Shown: positions 1 through 7,159, counted from the stretch's first letter. The stretch: DNA of 7,809 nucleotides from Candidatus Zixiibacteriota bacterium (GCA_018816665.1 JAHIVM010000462.1:1-7809); one strand, 5' to 3'. The notes: generated by a model not told the origin, from the sequence alone. Translations and numbers: made by a program.

Positions 1-1
1 C

Positions 2-592
2 TCTCACGTATTCCGGCTGACCTCGGCCGGCGACGACAGCCTGCTGATCACCAAAGTGATCCCCGGCTGCGGCTGCACCCAAGCCCCGCTTGAGAAAGCC
101 GAGCTTGCCCCCGGCGAAACGACCAATCTGGAAATCATCTTCAGCACCAAGCGGTACTCCAACCGGGTTACCAAAAGCCCGCGCATAGAAACCAACGAAG
201 GTTCGCCGCACAAAAACGTTCATATTACGTCAAATGTGGTGACGCGACCGGATTCCACCTATCCCGTTATCGTAAAACCGTACAAGCTCGATGTCTCCCA
301 GTTCGGCGAGGCGGTACGGGATGAAATGACTTTCACGCTCATCAATGTCGCCGAGACTCCCCTGGCCGTGAAACTGATCTCGCACGCGGATACGTTTTTT
401 GATATTGAGTTGCCGTCGGAAATCCCCGCCGGAGGTTCGGTCAGCGGCACGTTGAAAGTTCTGCCCGACGCTCTTGGGGATTCGTTTGAAAAGTCGTTTA
501 CGTTTGAACTTAACGACGAACAGAATTCACGTTTTACAGTCCCGGTCAAGCGCACGGTGCGCACCCCCCCGAAAGACCTGACGTCCAAATAG
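2..592 (+). CDS. DUF1573 domain protein, 3' part (5' end outside the window)
   Basis: The frame is open from the window edge, so the 196 visible residues are the C-terminal part of a longer protein. The first in-frame GTG (position 56) lies inside the conserved domain and is not the real start. The opening segment, HVFRLTSAGDDSLLITKV followed by PGCGCT (Cys23 and Cys25 of the visible part) and a P-G-E-T turn, is the hallmark of DUF1573, an immunoglobulin-like fold common in envelope proteins of Bacteroidetes, Planctomycetes and related phyla. From about visible residue 82 a second beta-rich Ig-like segment follows (YPVIVKPYKLDVSQFGE onward, with a PAGGS turn), ending in a basic tail. DUF1573 proteins are usually exported, but the signal peptide would lie upstream of the window. 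The molecular function of the family is not established; binding or scaffolding at the envelope is only a guess. A strong hairpin follows 14 bp after the stop. Confidence 0.85.
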   Translation, partial: SHVFRLTSAGDDSLLITKVIPGCGCTQAPLEKAELAPGETTNLEIIFSTKRYSNRVTKSPRIETNEGSPHKNVHITSNVVTRPDSTYPVIVKPYKLDVSQFGEAVRDEMTFTLINVAETPLAVKLISHADTFFDIELPSEIPAGGSVSGTLKVLPDALGDSFEKSFTFELNDEQNSRFTVPVKRTVRTPPKDLTSK

Positions 593-606
593 ACCGTCCA
601 TAGTCC

Positions 607-640
607 GAGTGCGGTTGGGTGCCCTCACCCGACCGCACTC
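607..640 (+). terminator. Hairpin terminator after the DUF1573 gene
   Basis: A 15-bp stem (607-621 with 626-640, all Watson-Crick except one T-G pair at 616/631) closes a 4-nt CCCT loop. It starts 14 bp after the stop codon. The sequence after it is only TTCT, so the U-tract is weak. It may end transcription inefficiently or act as a 3' stabilising hairpin. Confidence 0.65.
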
Positions 641-943
641 TTCTGCATTCAGAATCATCACAGCCCAATCCCACCACTAAGCTGGCAGGGCATTGAGTCG
701 CTGACTCTGATATCTCCCCTGGCTACAGGTGCCCTCTCCCAATAAACTGTTACCTATGTTCCGGTACACCGTGACCTATGTTAAGGTACGCACACCCCCA
801 CCTGACAGCACTCCTGAAAAACTGCGCCCTTATCCGGACCACTTCCGGTCGACAAATCCCGTCACCGGGAGTCCCCCACAGAACTTCTTTGCCTCGCCAG
901 GTGTTGTAGCTCACAGAGCAACAACCAATAAAGGGATTTTGAC
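641..943. other. Intergenic region with a possible insertion-sequence relic
   Basis: This 303-bp gap separates the DUF1573 hairpin from the DUF2892 start. I see no credible gene: the 72-codon open frame beginning at 729 has Pro-rich, Cys-free composition with no ribosome binding site or domain. Visible structure is a small inverted repeat GAGTC-GCT-GACTC (695-707), the tandem repeat at 749-789 (separate entry), and a 5-bp hairpin CCGGA/TCCGG (834-848). No convincing sigma-70 promoter could be placed upstream of 944 that would leave room for the ribosome binding site. Confidence 0.6.
749..789. repeat. Tandem 19-bp repeat resembling an IS terminus
   Basis: GTTACCTATGTTCCGGTAC (749-767) and GTGACCTATGTTAAGGTAC (771-789) match at 16 of 19 positions with a 22-bp period. 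From memory, tandem TGTTACCTATG-type motifs occur at the ends of some insertion sequences with an integrase-core (rve) transposase. No transposase is present here, so this could be a solo end left after deletion, or unrelated regulatory repeats. The repeat itself is plain in the sequence; the IS assignment is tentative. Confidence 0.45.
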
Positions 944-1159
944 ATGACCAGAAACGTGGGCTCATTCGATCGCACCGTGCGCATAATCCTCGGACTGCTT
1001 CTGCTTTCATTGATTTTCTGGGGTCCGCAGTCGTGGTGGGGACTGATCGGCATCATGCCCCTCTACACCGGTGTCGTGGGCATATGCCTGCCGTACAAAT
1101 TGCTGGGAATCAACACCTGTAAAACCCGTCAGCAGACCTCCCCGTCGACCAAGCCATAG
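944..1159 (+). CDS. DUF2892 (YgaP-type transmembrane domain) small membrane protein
   Basis: This 71-residue protein begins MTRNVGSFDRTVRIILG, the signature start of the DUF2892 family: a conserved N-V-G-x-x-D-R followed by two hydrophobic helices. Helices are visible at about residues 13-32 and 34-54, joined by the short polar-aromatic turn GPQSWWG. A conserved C-x-P-Y-K-L-L-G-I-N-T-C segment (Cys48 and Cys59) closes the domain, and the last dozen residues are polar. In YgaP of E. coli this domain is fused to a rhodanese; here it stands alone, as in many bacteria, and its function is unknown. The start is supported by an AAAGGGA ribosome binding site at 930-936, 7 nt upstream of the ATG. Hairpins on both sides suggest it is transcribed on its own. 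Location is almost certainly the inner membrane. Confidence 0.88.
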   Translation: MTRNVGSFDRTVRIILGLLLLSLIFWGPQSWWGLIGIMPLYTGVVGICLPYKLLGINTCKTRQQTSPSTKP

Positions 1160-1172
1160 TCTGATGCATTTC

Positions 1173-1205
1173 CGGGCGGACCTGTGGAGCACACAGGACC
1201 GCCCG
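1173..1205 (+). terminator. Hairpin terminator after the DUF2892 gene
   Basis: A long stem (1173-1179 with 1199-1205, an A-A mismatch at 1180/1198, then 1181-1186 with 1192-1197) closes a 5-nt loop, 13 bp after the stop codon. No T-run follows, so it is either a non-canonical terminator or an mRNA-stabilising hairpin. It separates this gene from the peptidase gene 109 bp further on. Confidence 0.5.
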
Positions 1206-1313
1206 TCGATCCTGCCGGCAGACCGATCACCTGCCCCAGCTTTCATCTTGCTTCCCTCAGGGCCAAAACCTACATTGCATACAAGGCCTTTTTATCTATA
1301 AGGGGTAAGACGT

Positions 1314-3497
1314 ATGCAAGCCGCCCGGAACCAGCATTCGCACAGTGTAATCGTATTACTGGCAGTATTGACAACGGCCCTCCTGAGTGCCTGCGGCACC
1401 CAAAGCGAGACGCCCGTACCACCGGAGACGCCAATGATCTCGGTATCCGACACCTTCCACGGAGTTACCGTCAGCGAAAGCTATCGCTGGCTCGAAGAGT
1501 GGGATGATCCCAAAGTCAAAGAGTGGAGCAACGCCCAGAATGCCCTGACGCGGCACTATCTGGATAATCTCCCGGATCTACCGGCAATTCAACGTCGCCT
1601 GGAAGAGATCGAGGGCGGAGCCACTATCGACTATTCAGGACTGAAGCCCGCCGGCGGTCGTTTGTTCGCCAAAAAGAAACAGCCGCCCCTGGATCAGCCC
1701 CTGCTGGTAGTCATGCCCTCGGCCAACTTCCCCGAGCAGGAAAATGTAATTGTCGATTTGAACAAGCTGGCGGACGATGGTTCTATCGCGATGGACTTTT
1801 ATGTGCCCTCGCACGACGGCAAACTGGTCGCGGTCTGCCTCTCACACCACGGGTCCGAGCGCGGGGATCTGCACATTTATCGCACCGATGACGGTACGGC
1901 ACTCGACGATGTCGTGACGCGGACAAACGGTCCCACCGCCGGTGGTGATGTCGCTTGGTTGCCGGACAACTCCGGCTTTTTCTACGCTCGCTACCCGCAC
2001 GAGGGTGAACGTCCCGAGGAAGACCTTGATTTCTACCAGCAGATATATTTTCACAAGCTGGGCACGCCGAATTCAGAGGATACGTATATCCTCGGCAAGG
2101 ATTTCCCGCGTATCGCCGAGATCGAGCTTGAGGCCTCCGACGACGGTTCGCTGTTCCTTGCCGCTGTGGCCAACGGCGACGGCGGAGAGTTCGCCCATTA
2201 CCTGCGTTTGCCGTCCGGCGAATGGAAACAGGTCACGCACCATCGCGACGGCATCCCCAGCGTCGTGTTCGCCCCGGACAATTCCCTGTGGATGGTTTCC
2301 TATGCCAATACCATGCGCGGCCGCATCCTGCGCCTGGCGCCGGGGAAAACGAGTCTGGCGACGGCGAGATTGATTGTCCCGGAATCCGATGCCACGATTA
2401 AATCCTTCCTGCCCACCCGTCGCCTGCTATACGTCATAGACATGATCGGAGGACCGCGACGGGTACGAATTTTCAACCACAAGGGTGAGGCGCAGGAGGC
2501 CATGCCTTTCCCGCCCATGTCGTCAGTCTGGAGCCTGTTGCCCACCGGCGACGATGATATCCTGCTGCAGTTCGGAACGTACCTCCGCCCGACCGCCTGG
2601 TATCGTTATTCCCCGTACGGCCCCGAATACGAGCGCACCCAACTGTACGAGACCATTCCGGTGGAGTTCGCCGATATTGAAGTCGTCCGCGAGGCGGCAA
2701 CGTCCAAAGACGGAACCCTGATCCCGATCAATATCATGAAACCCAGGGGCATTGAGCTCGACGGCACCAATCCGACCATTCTCTACGGCTATGGCGGGTA
2801 CGGCATCAGCCAGTCACCGTCGTGCAGAGCGTCGCGTCGATTGTGGTTTGATCAGGGCGGCGTCTACGTCGTGGCAAATATCCGCGGTGGCGGCGAATTC
2901 GGCGAAGGCTGGCATCGTATGGGTAACCTGACCCGAAAGCAAAACGTTTTCGACGATTTCATTGCCTGTGCGGAATACCTGATCGACGAGGGCTACACGA
3001 ACCCGTCGAAGCTGGCTATCGAGGGTGGCAGCAACGGCGGTCTGCTGATGGGTGCGGCCCTGACCCAACGTCCGGAGCTGTTCCGCGCGGTGTCATCGCG
3101 AGCCGGCATCTATGACATGCTGCGCGTAGAACTTGATCCCAACGGTGAGTTTAATGTCACCGAGTTCGGGACCGTAAACGACCCGGATCAGTTCGCGGCG
3201 CTGTACGCCTACTCGCCGTATCATCGGGTGGTCGACGGCACCGCGTATCCGGCGGTTATGTTCACCACCGGCGAGCACGACGGCCGCGTGAACCCTAACC
3301 AGTCGCGCAAGATGACCGCACGGCTGCAGGCGGCGACATCATCGGGGTATCCGATACTCCTCCGCACGAGTTCATCGAGCGGTCACGGCCAGGGAACGTC
3401 TTTGAGTGAGAGTATCGCTACCCAGGCCGACGTCTACGCGTTCCTGCTTGACCAACTGGGGTTGACATTCAAACCGGGGCAACAGAGCACAGAGTGA
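1314..3497 (+). CDS. Prolyl-oligopeptidase-family (S9A) serine peptidase, lipoprotein
   Basis: The 727 residues begin with a lipoprotein signal peptide: hydrophobic stretch at 12-26 and lipobox LSAC with the lipidated Cys27, followed by Gly28. The enzyme is therefore probably anchored to a membrane facing the periplasm or surface. The N-terminal S9A signature FHGVTVSESYRWLE (48-61) and a WSNAQN motif (71-76) precede a beta-propeller (about 85-430) and a C-terminal alpha/beta hydrolase domain. Catalytic residues are visible: Ser573 in GGSNGG, Asp656 in EHDGRV, His691 in SGHGQG. The oxyanion-site Tyr493 (YGYGGY) and Arg658, equivalent to Arg643 of pig prolyl oligopeptidase, are also present. 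Length matches the family (pig enzyme 710). The Trp that stacks on substrate proline in the pig enzyme (Trp595) is Asn614 here by gapless alignment from the catalytic Ser, so proline specificity is uncertain. The start is set by AAGGGG at 1300-1305, 8 nt upstream. A strong terminator lies about 90 bp downstream. Confidence 0.93.
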   Translation: MQAARNQHSHSVIVLLAVLTTALLSACGTQSETPVPPETPMISVSDTFHGVTVSESYRWLEEWDDPKVKEWSNAQNALTRHYLDNLPDLPAIQRRLEEIEGGATIDYSGLKPAGGRLFAKKKQPPLDQPLLVVMPSANFPEQENVIVDLNKLADDGSIAMDFYVPSHDGKLVAVCLSHHGSERGDLHIYRTDDGTALDDVVTRTNGPTAGGDVAWLPDNSGFFYARYPHEGERPEEDLDFYQQIYFHKLGTPNSEDTYILGKDFPRIAEIELEASDDGSLFLAAVANGDGGEFAHYLRLPSGEWKQVTHHRDGIPSVVFAPDNSLWMVSYANTMRGRILRLAPGKTSLATARLIVPESDATIKSFLPTRRLLYVIDMIGGPRRVRIFNHKGEAQEAMPFPPMSSVWSLLPTGDDDILLQFGTYLRPTAWYRYSPYGPEYERTQLYETIPVEFADIEVVREAATSKDGTLIPINIMKPRGIELDGTNPTILYGYGGYGISQSPSCRASRRLWFDQGGVYVVANIRGGGEFGEGWHRMGNLTRKQNVFDDFIACAEYLIDEGYTNPSKLAIEGGSNGGLLMGAALTQRPELFRAVSSRAGIYDMLRVELDPNGEFNVTEFGTVNDPDQFAALYAYSPYHRVVDGTAYPAVMFTTGEHDGRVNPNQSRKMTARLQAATSSGYPILLRTSSSSGHGQGTSLSESIATQADVYAFLLDQLGLTFKPGQQSTE

Positions 3498-3507
3498 AGC
3501 ATTCCGG

Positions 3508-3531
3508 GTACTCCACGTCTTCAGACGTGGG
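3508..3531 (+). repeat. REP-like palindrome, copy 1
   Basis: GTACT is followed by the palindrome CCACGTCT-TC-AGACGTGG (3513-3530) and a G. It begins 10 bp after the peptidase stop codon. Copy 2 starts exactly 33 bp further on, and the spacer between the two palindromes is short and unstructured. Confidence 0.75.
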
Positions 3532-3540
3532 AATGAGCCG

Positions 3541-3564
3541 GTACTCCATGTCTTCAGACGTGGG
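3541..3564 (+). repeat. REP-like palindrome, copy 2
   Basis: Same orientation as copy 1 and 23 of 24 bases identical. The single change, C to T at 3549, leaves a G-T wobble in the stem, so the hairpin is kept at RNA level. Its right flank (3565-3588) is similar to the right flank of copy 3. Confidence 0.75.
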
Positions 3565-3586
3565 ATAACACGACTCCGTCGGGTGG

Positions 3587-3614
3587 CCCCCTCAAACTTG
3601 TTTGAGGGGGTTTT
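3587..3614 (+). terminator. Intrinsic terminator of the peptidase gene
   Basis: Perfect 10-bp stem CCCCCTCAAA / TTTGAGGGGG (3587-3596 with 3601-3610), loop CTTG, followed directly by TTTT. This is a textbook rho-independent terminator on the plus strand. It lies 90 bp after the stop codon, between palindromes 2 and 3. Confidence 0.88.
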
Positions 3615-3622
3615 CCCTACCA

Positions 3623-3646
3623 GTACCCCACGTCTTTAGACGTGGG
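3623..3646 (+). repeat. REP-like palindrome, copy 3
   Basis: Same orientation as copies 1 and 2, starting 82 bp after copy 2. The stem is 9 bp (3627-3635 with 3638-3646) with a TT centre. It differs from copy 1 at three positions (C for T at the fifth base, C to T in the centre, and the loop context), all of which keep or extend the pairing. Confidence 0.75.
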
Positions 3647-3698
3647 ACAAATAGGCTCCTGCGGGTGACCGCCTTCACTCCAGACCAAAGCTGCCCCC

Positions 3699-3742
3699 AA
3701 AAGTAAGGCCCGCCGGTGGGAGCACACAACCACCGGCAGGCC
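3699..3742 (-). terminator. Intrinsic terminator of the VWA/T9SS gene
   Basis: On the minus strand the stem pairs 3712-3719 with 3730-3737 (8 bp), then a C-A mismatch at 3711/3738, then 3707-3710 with 3739-3742 (4 bp), with a 10-nt loop. It is followed by TTACTTTT (3706-3699) in the minus-strand direction. It starts 49 bp after the stop codon of the minus-strand gene. Confidence 0.8.
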
Positions 3743-3791
3743 TGAAGTAGACCAACTGCAAGCAGCCGGTTTACCGATCTAATCATCCCCT

Positions 3792-6779
3792 CTACTTGAG
3801 CAGGATCATCTTCTTCGTATCCGTGAAGTCTCCTGCCTCCAGGCGATATAAGTACACACCTGTGGCAACACCACTGCCATTCCAGGAAACCGTGTGATGA
3901 CCGGCCGGATACTCCTCTCCGCCAACGAGAGTAGTAACCACCTGACCGGCAACATTGATGATCTCCAGGCGCACGTTAACCGCAATCGGCAGCGTGAAAC
4001 TGATGTCTGTCGATGGATTGAACGGATTCGGGTAGTTCTGATCCAGGGCAAACTGCGTGGGCAGCAATTCACTGTCGCCTTCGGGACGGTACATGATATT
4101 CGGAATATCAGGCGGGATGACCCCGGCCGCGATCATGATACCCAGATGGATGTCGCGGATACCATAGTACGCCACTCTGGCATCGTCGAAACTCCCGGAC
4201 TTGTATATCGACGAAAAGTAGGTAATTGCCTGACTGACAGTAGCACCATCGGTCGACACCACCTGCATCTGGCTCATGCGATTCGACGCGAAGTTGAGCA
4301 GAAGCGGCAACAAGTACTTCTCATAGTACTGCTGATAGCGTCCCTCGCGAGTATCCGGTTCCGGTGCCTCAAAATAGAGCCAGCAGATATGATCCATAGT
4401 CATCGGCTGCGGAGGGTCATCCATATAGGTTGCGTTCTCAACCGCGAGCGCATAGCTGTCGGCCCGATCATAGAAGTGCTTGAACACCAGCGTACACCAG
4501 TCGTTTACATCCTGCCGTGTGAAATACTGGCTGAAGCTGATATCGTCGCACAGCTCGGAGAAGCGGGTCAACCACCACCATTTGTGCCGAAATTTTGACA
4601 GCAAGGCCTCGGAGAGTTCGAAATTCACCTCGTTGTCGTTGCCCATAACGGTCACGGCAACCATGGGATCGCCGACGGGAGCGAATCCGAGCGGAATGGT
4701 ACACTCCACCGTGTAGTCGGCATTCGGTACGTCTTCGAAGATGTAGTAGCCGACAGCATCGGTACTGGTGGTCGTAACCAAATGATCGGTGTCATCAAAC
4801 AACCGCATTTCCACTCCGTGCAGCGTCCTGCCGCCCGAGGTCACAACACCAAAAACGGTGCCGAAGGGTCGCGTGCCTACATTGATCTGGTGGGGGAAGT
4901 CGGCATCGCCATGATGAGCCACGAGTCCGAAATCATCCTCGGCGAGGATGTAGTACTCGCACCCACCCAACACATTGATAACATCCGGTATCGTTCCGGC
5001 AAACGCGTTGCCGCCCAGATCCGTCATGGGCTGCATCGTAAAGAGCAAATCGCCAAAGCGACGGAAGTACAGTTCTACCCGCACAAGCATTAGCGTGGTA
5101 TCGGTCACTACGGCGTCAACCGGGAGATCGACATTGAGCGGCTGCGTCGGTCCCAGCGTATCGTGTACAATCACGGGCGGTTCGTTCGGCAGCACTGCTA
5201 TCTGGTACGGCGATATGTCGGGATCGACTTTGGGAGCCGAGGCCGTGCTCTCCGTATCAGTTGCCGTGATATAGTAGTCGAGTCCGTGCGGTTGTACTCC
5301 CGAACCGGGGACCACGTAGGACCACAGCGAGTCATGCAGATTCGTCATCGGCACAGCGGTGTAACCGGTGCCTCCGGTGGTCCGATAGTGCAACGTCACG
5401 GAACTGACAAGAGGCGAGACATTGTCCACCACCCAGGCCTGTATGGTAAGAGGAACATCGGCCAACTGGCCGGCCAGTTCCAGCGCCCGGGTGTCGGGAG
5501 TCACTGTAATCACCGGTGCCATGCACGGCGTGTAATAGGTCGTATCGTAGTCACTATGGGCTCCGCTGGCGGCATAGACGACCACCTCGCGTTCCATACC
5601 GTCACAGGTATCGTTGACCGGTGTATATCTGACAACGTAGTTTCCGCAGATTCCCTCTTCGAGATCGTCCAGTATATCCCAGAAGGGTGCGGTTACACTG
5701 GAGACGGTACCGCCCGTTTGCCGGGCGATCGCATTCGGACCGCAGTAGTGGATCTGGGACGACGCGTAGCCGCAATCCGCTCTCACATGGACCGTGATAT
5801 TGTTCGTGTTGCAGAGTGAAATCGCACTCGCCAGAGAGCCACCATCACTGTCCTCGTCGGTGATAAGAACGAAGTGCCGGCTGGAGCCGGGACGGAAGCC
5901 AAAGTAGCTCGTCGCGTTGATGATAGCCTGAAGCCCGGGTTCAATGCCGCCGGACGCATACATGGTAGCTATCCAGGCGCGAAACACGTTGACATCGTCC
6001 GTCAGCGGACCGAAAAACAATGGACTGCCGGACGAGGCGCTCTGTCCGAAACGAACGGCACCAAAACGGTAATCAATACCGAGAGCTGCCAGGCTGTCGC
6101 CGAAGGCTATGGCGTTGTTGCGAACGGCTGCTATCTCGCCCCCCATGCTGCCGCTGTTGTCAATCAGGAACACAATGTCTGCCGGACGAACGCACTGGGT
6201 ATCCGGCGGCACGACCGCAAAGTTCTCAGTCTGCAAAACGCCGTCCTCGTAGACCTCAAAGTGCGATGAGTCCAGAAAGGGCCAGCTCTGCCCCGCGCTG
6301 TCCACACCTACGTCAAGAAAATTAAACCGGCCGCCGGAATATGGAATATTCTGAAACTTCAGAATCTCCACGTCGAAATCACCGGTTTGCAGTCCGGCCC
6401 GACCTGTGCTTTTTGAGTCTCCTGTCGATGACACAGCACTGCCAATTGTCACCGGATTGGCGCAGGCGTACTTGGTCTCAAAACCATCCGGTGCGAGACT
6501 CAGCAGTTGAAACTCATATGTTTGACCAATCGCCAACCCTGACACAACGTACTCGCCGGCGAACCCGACAACCTCCGTTGTCCAATCGACGGCATCGACC
6601 AAACGGTATTGAACTGTGTATTCGTTTAACTCCTTGTCGGTATCAAAGTAGGTATCAATGAACCAGTACAGGTATACATCACCTTCATACTCGAATGCCT
6701 GAAAGTCCGGGTCGTCCGCCCAGACTGCCGACACTGCCGTCAGTATCAGCACCAATCCAAGAATCATTCTCTTCATCAT
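3792..6779 (-). CDS. Secreted multidomain protein: VWA domain, Ig-like repeats and T9SS sorting domain
   Basis: The 995 residues start with a Sec signal peptide (MMKRMILGLVLILTAVSAVWA, likely cut after Ala21). A fibronectin-III-like domain (about 22-112) and a linker follow. A von Willebrand A domain spans about 199-385, with MIDAS residues D207-x-S209-x-S211 and Asp308 in ITDED; the usual Thr appears to be Ser276. Two related Ig-like domains (about 421-530 and 531-636) share a VSSVTLHYR / LVRVELYFR strand, PMTNL / PMTDL and a DYYITA / EYYILA strand. A carboxypeptidase-regulatory-like or SdrB-like beta domain (638-722) is followed by a Trp-rich helical module (about 725-895). The C-terminal sorting domain runs from ALDQNYPNPFNPST (911-924) to GVYLYRLEAGDFTDTKKMILLK. 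The protein should cross the outer membrane by the type IX system and be surface-attached or released; metal-dependent ligand binding by the VWA is inferred. The start is supported by AGGTGAGGA at 6794-6786, 6 nt before the first of two ATGs. Confidence 0.92.
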   Translation of the reverse strand: MMKRMILGLVLILTAVSAVWADDPDFQAFEYEGDVYLYWFIDTYFDTDKELNEYTVQYRLVDAVDWTTEVVGFAGEYVVSGLAIGQTYEFQLLSLAPDGFETKYACANPVTIGSAVSSTGDSKSTGRAGLQTGDFDVEILKFQNIPYSGGRFNFLDVGVDSAGQSWPFLDSSHFEVYEDGVLQTENFAVVPPDTQCVRPADIVFLIDNSGSMGGEIAAVRNNAIAFGDSLAALGIDYRFGAVRFGQSASSGSPLFFGPLTDDVNVFRAWIATMYASGGIEPGLQAIINATSYFGFRPGSSRHFVLITDEDSDGGSLASAISLCNTNNITVHVRADCGYASSQIHYCGPNAIARQTGGTVSSVTAPFWDILDDLEEGICGNYVVRYTPVNDTCDGMEREVVVYAASGAHSDYDTTYYTPCMAPVITVTPDTRALELAGQLADVPLTIQAWVVDNVSPLVSSVTLHYRTTGGTGYTAVPMTNLHDSLWSYVVPGSGVQPHGLDYYITATDTESTASAPKVDPDISPYQIAVLPNEPPVIVHDTLGPTQPLNVDLPVDAVVTDTTLMLVRVELYFRRFGDLLFTMQPMTDLGGNAFAGTIPDVINVLGGCEYYILAEDDFGLVAHHGDADFPHQINVGTRPFGTVFGVVTSGGRTLHGVEMRLFDDTDHLVTTTSTDAVGYYIFEDVPNADYTVECTIPLGFAPVGDPMVAVTVMGNDNEVNFELSEALLSKFRHKWWWLTRFSELCDDISFSQYFTRQDVNDWCTLVFKHFYDRADSYALAVENATYMDDPPQPMTMDHICWLYFEAPEPDTREGRYQQYYEKYLLPLLLNFASNRMSQMQVVSTDGATVSQAITYFSSIYKSGSFDDARVAYYGIRDIHLGIMIAAGVIPPDIPNIMYRPEGDSELLPTQFALDQNYPNPFNPSTDISFTLPIAVNVRLEIINVAGQVVTTLVGGEEYPAGHHTVSWNGSGVATGVYLYRLEAGDFTDTKKMILLK

Positions 6780-7140
6780 CGGTTGTCCTCACCTGTTCTT
6801 CACTTGGTGTTTCGATTGACCGTCGCCTTTCGCTCTGCTGTCTGTGTACCGCGTTCGTCCACACAGAACGAGAGGTTTGTCCGCCCCGCAGCGAGCCGTC
6901 GGCAATCGTACGCCAACCGGCATGTAGCTGCTGACTGCGGGTGACCAGTCCGTAGATTCATCATCAATTGTTGGGGTGTCATTGGGCACGTTGTTCTGCG
7001 CAGGCTATCAGATGTCCTGACCGTCAGGCACACCAACCGGGCAGACCAGCCCCCGTGACAAGTTCTCACCTCCCTCCCTGGTGTCGACCTCGGCGGACAA
7101 TCCTCACCCCCGCCGAACAGACCTCACCTCAAACCGTCGC

Positions 7141-7159
7141 AACCTGTTGCCGACAGGTT
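7141..7159. repeat. 19-bp inverted repeat
   Basis: AACCTGT-TGCCG-ACAGGTT is a perfect 7-bp inverted repeat with a 5-nt centre. It could be an operator-type site or an RNA hairpin in a long leader of the VWA gene. Nothing in the sequence chooses between these. Confidence 0.35.

Noticed and set aside
729..947. 72-codon plus-strand ORF before the DUF2892 gene
   Set aside because: It spans the tandem repeat, has no ribosome binding site and reads as low-information Pro/Thr/Ser-rich sequence.
1275..1302. TTGCAT-16-TATAAG as promoter of the peptidase gene
   Set aside because: The -10 would overlap the AAGGGG ribosome binding site and put the transcription start about 5 nt before the ATG.
1184..1507. 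107-codon plus-strand ORF overlapping the peptidase start
   Set aside because: It is a shadow frame of the lipoprotein signal peptide and N-terminal S9A domain.
3508..3646. CRISPR array
   Set aside because: Repeats are palindromic with gaps of 9 bp and 58 bp between them, so spacers are neither uniform nor of CRISPR size, and no cas gene is present.
3894..4598. 234-codon plus-strand open frame, and a 218-codon one at 5163-5819
   Set aside because: Both lie antisense inside the VWA/T9SS gene, whose domains are unambiguous; their translations are His/Arg/Val-rich with no motif or ribosome binding site.
6936..6946. TGCGGGTGACC shared with the tail of palindrome copy 3 (3660-3670)
   Set aside because: An isolated 11-bp match is expected several times by chance in a window this size, and the flanks do not align or contain the palindrome.
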